Source of the DNA: an uncultured Eubacteriales bacterium
GTDB lineage: Bacteria > Bacillota > Clostridia > Oscillospirales > Oscillospiraceae
NCBI GenBank assembly: GCA_905205195.1
Contig: CAJLCS010000109.1
Location: forward strand, 1 to 5,077
DNA: 5,077 bases
Reading direction: 5' to 3'
Made by a program: the position numbers and the translations under genes. The notes beneath the pieces are model-generated. The model did no database searches and was not told where the DNA came from. It was given only the letters and a program-made list of their open reading frames with translations. Shown piece by piece: positions 1-5,012 of this stretch. Each line of letters starts with the position of its first letter. Within the stretch, counting starts at the first letter, position 1.

Positions 1-258
1 TGCTGCACCACCGCCGACGCCAAGCTGTATATCCCCATGGGCCAGCTGGTGGACGTGGCGAAGGAGCTGGAGCGGATCGGCAAGGAGCTGGAAAAGGCGG
101 AGAAGAATCTGACCGGCCTGGAAGCCAAGCTCAGCAACGAGAAGTTCGTCTCCCGGGCGCCGGAGGCGGTGGTGGCCGCCGAGCGGGAGAAAGCCGCCAA
201 GGCAAGAGATCTGATTGCCCAGCTGCGTCAGAGCAAGCAGGCGCTGGAAAAGCTGTAA
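1..258 (+). CDS. valS: Valyl-tRNA synthetase, C-terminal end (partial, 5' end outside window)
   Basis: The reading frame is open from the first base and ends at TAA 256-258, leaving 85 residues. They match the C-terminal end of class I valyl-tRNA synthetase, a cytoplasmic enzyme that charges tRNA(Val). The stretch LYIPMGQLVDVAKELERI is the entry to the C-terminal arm. It is followed by a long charged, heptad-like helix pair (about residues 16-84) containing the family signature KLSNEKFVSRAPEAVV and then AEREKAAKARDLIAQL. In the family this antiparallel coiled coil contacts the tRNA elbow. The catalytic HIGH and KMSKS parts lie upstream of the window. An in-frame ATG at 37 is internal and is not a start. 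The gene is closed by the terminator just downstream, so it is probably transcribed separately from the sporulation genes. The identification rests on the motif pattern and is strong for so short a piece. Confidence 0.93.
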   Translation, partial: CCTTADAKLYIPMGQLVDVAKELERIGKELEKAEKNLTGLEAKLSNEKFVSRAPEAVVAAEREKAAKARDLIAQLRQSKQALEKL

Positions 259-274
259 TATCTCAATTTCCCGA

Positions 275-310
275 ACCGGGCAAATCTCAGGATTTGCCCG
301 GTATCTTTTT
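275..310 (+). terminator. Rho-independent terminator after valS
   Basis: A perfect 12-bp stem (275-286 with 291-302, arms ACCGGGCAAATC and GATTTGCCCGGT) encloses a TCAG tetraloop. A T-rich tail ending in five T's follows (304-310). The position 16 bases after the valS stop and the T-run on the + strand side only show that it terminates rightward transcription. No matching T-run lies on the other side, so it is not bidirectional. Confidence 0.95.
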
Positions 311-352
311 GCGTTCTGCCCAATTCCGACTGCATCTTTTCTTCCCGTTTTT

Positions 353-362
353 TATACTGAAT
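353..362 (+). promoter_or_regulatory. Possible -10 region of the spoIIAA operon promoter
   Basis: The AT-rich gap between the valS terminator and spoIIAA contains TATACT at 353-358, a 5/6 match to the SigA -10, directly overlapped by GAAT at 359-362, which resembles the core of a SigH -10. Neither has a convincing partner. At 16-19 bases upstream there is nothing close to TTGACA, and no AGGA-type SigH -35 lies at the right distance. In Bacillus this operon is driven by SigH. The terminator upstream makes an independent promoter here likely, but the exact element is uncertain. Confidence 0.3.
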
Positions 363-374
363 GGCAGAAACAAT

Positions 375-381
375 AAGGAGG
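375..381 (+). promoter_or_regulatory. Ribosome binding site of spoIIAA (decides the start)
   Basis: AAGGAGG at 375-381 is a near-perfect Shine-Dalgarno sequence 8 bases before ATG 390. It fixes the spoIIAA start there. A longer in-frame reading from ATG 294 would begin inside the valS terminator hairpin and add 32 unrelated residues. Confidence 0.92.
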
Positions 382-389
382 CGGAAACA

Positions 390-707
390 ATGAAACTGAC
401 CAGCTTTTTGCAGGACGGCAAGCTGACGGTGGCCCTCACCGGGGAAATTGACCATCACTGCGCCAAAAGCTATATTCAGGCCATCGCGGCCAAAATCGAA
501 ACCTATATGCCCCGGACCTGTGTGCTGGATTTCCGGGAGGTAACCTTTGTGGACTCGTCGGCCATTGCGGTGGTGATCAACGCACTGCGGGGCATGACAC
601 AGATCGAGGGCACGCTGGTGCTGACGGGACTGGCGGAGCAGCCCATGAAGGTGTTCCGGGCGTCCGGTATCGACAAACTGGTGGAAATCAAGGAGGCAGT
701 CTCATGA
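390..707 (+). CDS. spoIIAA: Anti-sigma F factor antagonist SpoIIAA (STAS domain)
   Basis: This 105-residue protein is a single STAS domain, the anti-anti-sigma factor of the SigF circuit. In the family, unphosphorylated SpoIIAA binds SpoIIAB and displaces SigF. SpoIIAB inactivates it by phosphorylating one serine, and SpoIIE reactivates it. Visible signatures are LTGEIDHHCA (residues 18-25, matching the GELDHH of Bacillus SpoIIAA), VLDFREVTFVDSSAIAVV (45-62) and the C-terminal VFRASGIDKLVEI. The phospho-acceptor should be Ser57, the second serine of DSS. The residue after it is Ala instead of the Gly seen in Bacillus (DSSG). At 105 residues it is about ten shorter than the Bacillus protein, mostly at the C-terminus. 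The start is fixed by the strong ribosome binding site at 375-381. The stop overlaps the start of spoIIAB (ATGA, 704-707), so translation is probably coupled. Assignment to SpoIIAA rather than another STAS antagonist rests on GEIDHH and on the two following genes. Confidence 0.95.
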   Translation: MKLTSFLQDGKLTVALTGEIDHHCAKSYIQAIAAKIETYMPRTCVLDFREVTFVDSSAIAVVINALRGMTQIEGTLVLTGLAEQPMKVFRASGIDKLVEIKEAVS

Positions 708-1135
708 AATTCGAAAACTATATGATTCTGGAATTCCCGAGCAAATCCTGCAACGAGGCCTTTGCCCGTTCGGCGGTGGCCTGCTTTGCGGCCCAGATGG
801 ACCCGACGGTGGAGGAGCTGGGCGACATCCGTACCGCCGTTTCCGAGGCGGTGACCAACTGCATTGTCCACGCCTATCCCAAGGCGCTGGGACTGATTAC
901 CCTGCGCTGCCGGATTCTCAAGGACAACGTGCTGGATATCGTCATCAAGGACAAGGGCGTGGGGATTGTGGACATCGAGCAGGCCCGGCGGCCCATGTAC
1001 ACCACCGGCGGCGCCGAGCGCAGCGGCATGGGCTTTACCATTATGGAGAGCTTCATGACCTCCCTGGAGATTACGTCGCAGCCGGACAAGGGAACCACCG
1101 TACATATGCGGCGGAAGATCCAGCGGCGCCAATGA
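704..1135 (+). CDS. spoIIAB: Anti-sigma F factor / serine kinase SpoIIAB (GHKL fold)
   Basis: This 143-residue protein belongs to the GHKL ATPase family. It holds SigF inactive in an ATP-dependent complex and phosphorylates SpoIIAA on serine. The sequence aligns with Bacillus SpoIIAB nearly throughout. Shared features include the N-terminal LEFPSKSCNEAFAR, where Arg22 corresponds to the SigF- and SpoIIAA-contacting Arg20. The N box is SEAVTNCIVHAY, with Glu48 as the probable catalytic base and Asn52 as the Mg/ATP ligand. The G1 box is DKGVG (83-87), the ATP lid TTGGAERSGMGF (100-111) contains the G2 glycines, and the C-terminal strand is KGTTVHM (129-135). The lid is one residue shorter than in Bacillus. 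A strong AAGGAGG at 690-696 inside spoIIAA lies 7 bases before the ATG. The stop overlaps the sigF start by four bases. All nucleotide-binding residues are present, so it should be active. Confidence 0.97.
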   Translation: MKFENYMILEFPSKSCNEAFARSAVACFAAQMDPTVEELGDIRTAVSEAVTNCIVHAYPKALGLITLRCRILKDNVLDIVIKDKGVGIVDIEQARRPMYTTGGAERSGMGFTIMESFMTSLEITSQPDKGTTVHMRRKIQRRQ

Positions 1136-1839
1136 GCCGGACGGAGGAGCTGATTGCCCGCAGCCAGGCCGGAGACCGGGAGGCGGGGGAGCGGCTGGTG
1201 GAGGAAAACACGGGGCTGATCTGGTCCGTGGCCCGGCGCTTTTTCGGCCGGGGCGCCGAGGCGGACGATCTGTATCAGCTGGGCTGCCTTGGCTTTCTCA
1301 AGGCGGTGGAGGGCTTTGACCTTCAGTTCGGCACCCAGTTTTCCACCTATGCCGTGCCTAAAATCGCCGGGGAGATCCGGCGGTTTTTGCGGGACGACGG
1401 CGCGGTGAAGGTGTCCCGCAGCCTGAAGGAGCAGGCCACCGCCATCCGGGCCGTCCGCAGCCGCCTGACGGGGACGCTGGGCCGGGAACCGACGGTGTCG
1501 GAGCTGTCGGCGGAAACGGGACTGTCGCCGGAAGAAATCGCCATGGCGGAAACGGCCGCCGCCTGCATTCAGTCCATCCAGAAGGAAACCGGCGAGGAGG
1601 GCTTTTCGCTGGAGGACATTCTCTCGGACACGGAGTCGGAGGAGACACTGCTGGAGCGGCTGTCGCTGCGGCAGGCCATCGAGGCGCTGCCCCAGCGGGA
1701 GAAAACCGTGATTCAGCTGCGGTATTTCCACGGCCTGACCCAGCAGCGGGTTTCGGCGGTGCTCCGCGTCAGTCAGGTGCAGGTGTCCCGGATTGAGAAG
1801 AAGGCTCTGGGCAATCTCCGGGCGCTGATGGACGGGTAG
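1132..1839 (+). CDS. sigF: RNA polymerase sporulation sigma factor SigF (SpoIIAC)
   Basis: This 235-residue sigma-70 family factor directs forespore-specific transcription after polar septation. Region 2 spans about residues 20-92, with LIWSVARRFFGRGAEADDLYQLG (core binding), GFDLQFGTQFSTYAVPKIAGEIRRFLRDDG (-10 recognition) and VKVSRSLKE, all close to Bacillus SigF. Region 3 is about 100-140 (LGREPTVSELSAETGLSPEEI). Region 4 is about 180-232, with LPQREKTVIQLRYFHGLTQQRVS and the helix-turn-helix VSQVQVSRIEKKAL. Placement after spoIIAA-spoIIAB identifies it as SigF and not the similar SigG, and it lacks a SigG-type N-terminus. The N-terminus is about 15-20 residues shorter than in Bacillus. 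The start is an ATGA overlap with spoIIAB. No good Shine-Dalgarno precedes it (only GGAAG at 1113-1117, 14 bases away), so translation probably depends on coupling to spoIIAB, which would help keep the sigma and anti-sigma amounts balanced. Confidence 0.96.
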   Translation: MSRTEELIARSQAGDREAGERLVEENTGLIWSVARRFFGRGAEADDLYQLGCLGFLKAVEGFDLQFGTQFSTYAVPKIAGEIRRFLRDDGAVKVSRSLKEQATAIRAVRSRLTGTLGREPTVSELSAETGLSPEEIAMAETAAACIQSIQKETGEEGFSLEDILSDTESEETLLERLSLRQAIEALPQREKTVIQLRYFHGLTQQRVSAVLRVSQVQVSRIEKKALGNLRALMDG

Positions 1840-1851
1840 ATTGCAGATTTT

Positions 1852-1889
1852 GCTCTTTACCTTTTGCCGAAAATGCGGTAAAATAGAGC
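1852..1889 (+). repeat. Imperfect inverted repeat over the pcrA promoter
   Basis: Arms GCTCT-TTACC (1852-1861) and GGTAA-AGAGC (1877-1881 and 1885-1889) pair as 5+5 bp, with a three-base bulge at 1882-1884 on the right side. Inside the loop, TTTT (1862-1865) can also pair with AAAA (1870-1873) around GCCG. The dyad spans the -35, the spacer and the -10 of the promoter below. No T-run follows on either strand, so it does not look like a terminator. It could be an operator, but no known repressor motif (including a LexA box) is recognisable. Confidence 0.5.
1856..1884 (+). promoter_or_regulatory. Predicted SigA-type promoter of pcrA
   Basis: TTTACC (1856-1861) and TAAAAT (1879-1884) are separated by exactly 17 bases, matching 4/6 and 5/6 positions of the vegetative consensus. 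A transcript would begin near 1890-1892, about 30 bases before the pcrA ATG. It lies in the 81-base gap after sigF, giving the helicase its own constitutive expression independent of the sporulation operon. Confidence 0.75.
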
Positions 1890-1911
1890 CATTGAGCAAG
1901 AGATAAAAGAT

Positions 1912-1916
1912 GGTGG
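1912..1916 (+). promoter_or_regulatory. Weak ribosome binding site of pcrA
   Basis: The only purine-rich candidate before ATG 1921 is GGTGG at 1912-1916, just 4 bases from the start. This is a poor match compared with the AAGGAGG sites of the sporulation genes. It suggests modest translation of the helicase. The start itself is supported by the promoter position and by the N-terminal residues leading into the Q motif. Confidence 0.45.
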
Positions 1917-1920
1917 CAAC

Positions 1921-4347
1921 ATGAACGAACAACTGAAAACAAAATTCCTTGCGGCCCGGCGGCAGTATATTCTCGGTCGGTTCCGCAATCTCAACGAAAT
2001 GCAGCGGCAGGCCGTGATCACGACCGAGGGACCGCTGCTGCTTCTTGCAGGCGCCGGCAGCGGCAAAACCACGGTGCTGATTCACCGGATTGCCAATCTG
2101 ATCCGCTACGGCTGCGCTGCGGAAAGCGAGGAAATCCCGGACACCGTCACGGAGGACGACGTCCGCTTCCTGGAGACGATGCCGGAAACGCCGGACGACT
2201 TTGACCGGCACCGGGCGGACAGCCTGTGTGCCCTGCGTCCGGCGGCGCCCTGGAGCATCATTGCCATTACCTTCACCAACAAGGCCGCCGGGGAGCTGAA
2301 GGACCGGCTGGCGGCCATGCTGGGTGAGGAGGGCCGCGACGTGTGGGCCATGACCTTCCATTCCGCCTGCTGCCGGATCCTCCGGCGGGACATTGAGCGT
2401 CTGGGCTATACCCGGAATTTTACCATTTACGACACCTCCGATTCCGAGCGGGTGATGAAGGAAATCATCCGGGACATGGGGCTGGACGATAAGACCTTCC
2501 CGGCCAAATATGTGCTGGGCGCCATCAGCAAGGAGAAGGACAAGCAGACCGATCCGGAGAAAATGCTGGCACGGGCCGAAAAGACCGGCGACCTACGGGC
2601 GCTGCACATTGCCAAGGCCTACCGGACCTACCAGTCCCGGCTGAAGGAGAATAACGCCCTGGACTTCGACGATATCATTCTGCGGACGGTGGAACTGCTG
2701 CAGCAGAACGAGGACATCCGGACCTATTACCAGCGCAAATTCCGCTATCTCATGGTGGACGAGTATCAGGATACCAACCACCTGCAATATCTGCTGACGT
2801 CCCTGCTGGCCGGTGGCTACGAGAACATCTGCGTGGTGGGCGACGATGACCAGAGCATCTACCGGTTCCGGGGTGCTACCATTGAGAACATTCTGGACTT
2901 TGAAAAGCAGTACCGGGGGGCCAGGACCATCCGTCTGGAGCAGAATTACCGGTCCACCCAGTCTATTCTCAACGCCGCCAACGGGGTGATTTCCCACAAT
3001 CTGGGCCGGAAGGGCAAGAAGCTGTGGACCGACAACGGCTCCGGCGACCCGATTACCGTGTACGAGGCCCAGGACGAGGGCGCAGAGGGCAATTTCGTGG
3101 CCGGGCAGATTCTCCGCTACTCCAAGGGGCAGAATTTCCGTGACTACGCCATTTTGTACCGGACCAACGCCCAGTCCAACGCCATGGAATTTGCGCTGAA
3201 GCGCAACGGCATTCCCTACCGGGTCATCGGCGGCACCCGCTTCTTTGAGCGGGCCGAAATCAAGGACATGCTGTCCTATCTGAGTATTCTCAACAACCGC
3301 AACGATGATCTGCGGCTCAAGCGGATCATCAACAATCCGCCACGGGGCCTGGGCGCCAAGTCTATCGAGACGGCGGAGCGGCTGGCCCAGTCCGAGGGGG
3401 TCAGCCTGTACCATGTAGTGTCCCAGCCCTATTCCTACAGCCCGCTGGAAAAAAGCGCCTCCAAGCTCCACGCCTTTTCCGCCATGATGGAGGGACTGGC
3501 CGGACTGCTGGAGGACGGCATGAGCCTGCCGGACTTCTATGAGGAACTGATGGTGCGAAGCGGCTATGTGGATATGCTGACGGCCAAGCCCACCGAGGAA
3601 AACAAAACCCGGCTCGAGAATATCCGCGAACTGAAATCCAGCATTTATTCTTATGTGGAAAATACGGAAGCCCCGACGCTGGCGGGCTTTCTGGAAGAAA
3701 TCGCCCTGTATACGGACATCGAGCAGTATAACGAAAGCGACGACGCCGTGGTGATGATGACCATCCATTCCGCCAAGGGACTGGAATTCCCTCATGTGTT
3801 CCTGGTGGGCTTCGAGGACGGGCTGTTCCCCGGAATGCGGGCCATCGGCGACGCGGAGGAGATGGAGGAGGAGCGGCGGCTTTGCTATGTGGCCATCACC
3901 CGGGCCAAGCAGACGCTGACCATTTCCTACGCCCGGCAGCGGATGATCTACGGCCGGACCAACGCTTCGCTGCCGTCCCGGTTCCTGCAGGAGATTCCGG
4001 CGGATACTTATGTGAAAAAGGGCGGCTTCCATCCCCGGGCGGAGACGGCGCCGTCGGAGAGCCACTATGGCACCGGCGCCTACGGCAAGAAAATCAGCGC
4101 CGATCAGCTGGCCAACCGGGCGCGGATTAAGCGCAGCGAGGCGTCGGTGTTTACGGCGGCTCCGTCTGCGGCACTGCCGGAGTTCAACCAGGGCGATATG
4201 GTGGAGCATACCGCCTTCGGCCGGGGCATGGTGCTTTCCGTGCTGAAAATGGGCGGCGACGCGCTGCTGGAAATCGCCTTTGACCAGATCGGCACCAAGA
4301 AGCTGATGGCCAAAACCGCGTCGGCCCATATGAAAAAGCTGTCCTAA
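1921..4347 (+). CDS. pcrA: ATP-dependent DNA helicase PcrA/UvrD (SF1A, 3'-5')
   Basis: This 808-residue superfamily 1A helicase unwinds DNA 3' to 5' in nucleotide excision repair, rolling-circle replication and removal of RecA filaments. Motifs in order: Q motif LNEMQRQAV (24-32, Gln28), Walker A AGAGSGKTT (43-51, Lys49), Ia AITFTNKAA (115-123), Ib TFHSACCRILR (145-155), II VDEYQDTN (279-286), III VVGDDDQSIYRFRGA (305-319), IV LEQNYRST (339-346), V TIHSAKGLEFPHVFLVGFEDGLFP (614-637) and VI EERRLCYVAITRAKQ (650-664). Domain 2B lies between IV and V (for example RIINNPPRGLG, 468-478). The C-terminal module GDMVEHTAFGRGMVLSV...HMKKL (758-807) is the Tudor-like part that binds RNA polymerase in PcrA. 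Residues about 65-109, rich in Asp/Glu, are an insertion between motifs I and Ia: this stretch has roughly 42 residues more than Bacillus PcrA, and the whole protein is longer (808 versus about 740). The gene has its own promoter and is followed by yunB and ligA. All catalytic residues are present. Confidence 0.97.
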   Translation: MNEQLKTKFLAARRQYILGRFRNLNEMQRQAVITTEGPLLLLAGAGSGKTTVLIHRIANLIRYGCAAESEEIPDTVTEDDVRFLETMPETPDDFDRHRADSLCALRPAAPWSIIAITFTNKAAGELKDRLAAMLGEEGRDVWAMTFHSACCRILRRDIERLGYTRNFTIYDTSDSERVMKEIIRDMGLDDKTFPAKYVLGAISKEKDKQTDPEKMLARAEKTGDLRALHIAKAYRTYQSRLKENNALDFDDIILRTVELLQQNEDIRTYYQRKFRYLMVDEYQDTNHLQYLLTSLLAGGYENICVVGDDDQSIYRFRGATIENILDFEKQYRGARTIRLEQNYRSTQSILNAANGVISHNLGRKGKKLWTDNGSGDPITVYEAQDEGAEGNFVAGQILRYSKGQNFRDYAILYRTNAQSNAMEFALKRNGIPYRVIGGTRFFERAEIKDMLSYLSILNNRNDDLRLKRIINNPPRGLGAKSIETAERLAQSEGVSLYHVVSQPYSYSPLEKSASKLHAFSAMMEGLAGLLEDGMSLPDFYEELMVRSGYVDMLTAKPTEENKTRLENIRELKSSIYSYVENTEAPTLAGFLEEIALYTDIEQYNESDDAVVMMTIHSAKGLEFPHVFLVGFEDGLFPGMRAIGDAEEMEEERRLCYVAITRAKQTLTISYARQRMIYGRTNASLPSRFLQEIPADTYVKKGGFHPRAETAPSESHYGTGAYGKKISADQLANRARIKRSEASVFTAAPSAALPEFNQGDMVEHTAFGRGMVLSVLKMGGDALLEIAFDQIGTKKLMAKTASAHMKKLS

Positions 4348-4350
4348 CTT

Positions 4351-4378
4351 CTCCCGGCGGCGCATAGACTGCCGAGAG
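4351..4378 (+). promoter_or_regulatory. Hairpin over the yunB ribosome binding site
   Basis: In the pcrA-yunB gap, CTCCCGGCGG (4351-4360) can pair with CTGCCGAGAG (4369-4378) around an 8-base loop. Nine of ten positions pair, counting one G-U wobble, with one C-A mismatch. No T-run follows, so it is not a normal terminator. Its right arm covers the start of the Shine-Dalgarno sequence of yunB, so it could lower yunB translation on read-through mRNA unless pcrA-translating ribosomes, which stop at 4347, open it. Confidence 0.45.
4363..4370 (+). promoter_or_regulatory. SigE-like -10 element before yunB (weak)
   Basis: CATAGACT differs from the mother-cell SigE -10 consensus CATACANT at one position, and yunB is a SigE-regulated gene in Bacillus. 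No good ATA-type -35 lies at the expected distance (the best region, CTAACTT at 4344-4350, matches poorly). The start site would fall only about 10 bases before the ATG. It is a candidate only. Confidence 0.2.
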
Positions 4379-4383
4379 GTGAG
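4375..4383 (+). promoter_or_regulatory. Ribosome binding site of yunB (decides the start)
   Basis: AGAGGTGAG at 4375-4383 resembles the full anti-16S sequence AGGAGGTGA and ends 4 bases before ATG 4388. An in-frame GTG at 4379 lies inside this site, so the longer reading from 4379 is unlikely to be the true start. Confidence 0.8.
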
Positions 4384-4387
4384 CGCC

Positions 4388-5011
4388 ATGAGCCGATGGG
4401 GTTGGAAACTGTTTCGCGGCGCGGTGCTGGTGCTGACGGCGCTTCTGCTGCTGTTTCTGCTGTTTCGCAGCCGGTTCCGGGACCCGATTCTGGAGCTGGC
4501 ACGGACGCAGGTCCGCAACACCACGTCCGATATCATCAACGAGGCCGTGACGCGGGAGCTGGAAAACGGAACCGTTGCCTTTGACCGGCTGGTATACTTT
4601 GAAAAAGACCTCAGCGGCCGCATTACGGCGCTGAAAACCAATATGAGCGAGATCAACCGCCTGAAAACCCAGGTGCTGGACCAGGTGAACACCCACATTC
4701 TGGGAACGGACAGCGCACGGCTGGGCATTCCGCTGGGCAGTCTGGTGCTGCCGGAGCTGTTTGCCGGTCACGGGCCGGTGATTCCCGTGGAAATTCTCGC
4801 CATCCGCAATTCCGACGCCTCCTTTGAAAGCCGGTTCACCGAAGCCGGCATCAATCAGACGCTGCAGCAGCTGATGATGGAGGTGCGGGTGGACGTGACG
4901 GTGCTGGTACTGGGCCAGACCGATGCGTTTGCGGTGACGACCCAGGTGGTGGCGGCGGAAACCGTGCTGGTGGGGGAGGTCCCCCAAACCTATTTACATA
5001 CCGGAGGCTGA
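4388..5011 (+). CDS. yunB: Sporulation protein YunB family, membrane-anchored
   Basis: From ATG 4388 the protein has 207 residues. A short basic N-terminus (MSRWGWKLFRG) is followed by one hydrophobic segment (about residues 11-27) and then RSRFRD, which suggests a signal anchor with the rest outside the membrane. The remainder matches the pattern I recall for YunB, a sporulation protein of largely unknown biochemistry that is SigE-dependent in Bacillus. Matching parts are the TSDIINEAVTREL helix, MSEINRLKTQVLDQVN (86-101), IPLGSL (114-119), GPVIPVEI (129-136), FTEAGINQTLQQL (150-162) and the end AAETVLVGEVPQTYL. It is shorter than the Bacillus protein (about 250 residues, from memory), mostly at the ends. 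The gene starts 40 bases after pcrA and ends one base before the next ATG, so it probably shares a transcript with both neighbours. The start is set by the ribosome binding site at 4375-4383. The family call rests on remembered motifs, and the function is inferred. Confidence 0.82.
   Translation: MSRWGWKLFRGAVLVLTALLLLFLLFRSRFRDPILELARTQVRNTTSDIINEAVTRELENGTVAFDRLVYFEKDLSGRITALKTNMSEINRLKTQVLDQVNTHILGTDSARLGIPLGSLVLPELFAGHGPVIPVEILAIRNSDASFESRFTEAGINQTLQQLMMEVRVDVTVLVLGQTDAFAVTTQVVAAETVLVGEVPQTYLHTGG
5003..5007 (+). promoter_or_regulatory. Ribosome binding site of the ligA-like gene
   Basis: GGAGG at 5003-5007 lies inside the last codons of yunB, 5 bases before ATG 5013. This supports that ATG as the start and suggests the gene is translated from the same mRNA as yunB. 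Confidence 0.8.
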
Positions 5012-5012
5012 C

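Noticed and set aside
37..258. Small separate gene of 73 codons starting at ATG 37
   Set aside because: The frame is open upstream to the window edge and the residues before this ATG also fit valyl-tRNA synthetase, so this is an internal methionine.
314..369. Inverted repeat TTCTGCC (314-320) / GGCAGAA (363-369) before spoIIAA
   Set aside because: Seven base pairs across a 42-base gap is expected by chance in a stretch this long, and nothing else supports it.
294..389. N-terminal extension of SpoIIAA from ATG 294
   Set aside because: It would start inside the terminator hairpin with no ribosome binding site. The ATG at 390 has a near-perfect one, and the resulting protein begins where SpoIIAA homologues do.
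874..2361. Long open frame of 495 codons on the - strand opposite spoIIAB, sigF and pcrA
   Set aside because: It is a shadow of GC-rich genes with strong codon bias. The translation is rich in Arg, His, Gly, Gln and Pro, has no recognisable domain, and crosses three well-identified genes and an intergenic promoter.
2593..4728. Open frame of 711 codons on the - strand opposite pcrA and yunB
   Set aside because: Same cause. The opposite strand encodes a complete helicase with every motif, and the antisense product is low-complexity and unlike known proteins.
4184..4987. Open frame of 267 codons on the - strand opposite yunB
   Set aside because: It is rich in His, Gln and Arg, as expected for an antisense shadow, and it spans the end of pcrA and nearly all of yunB.
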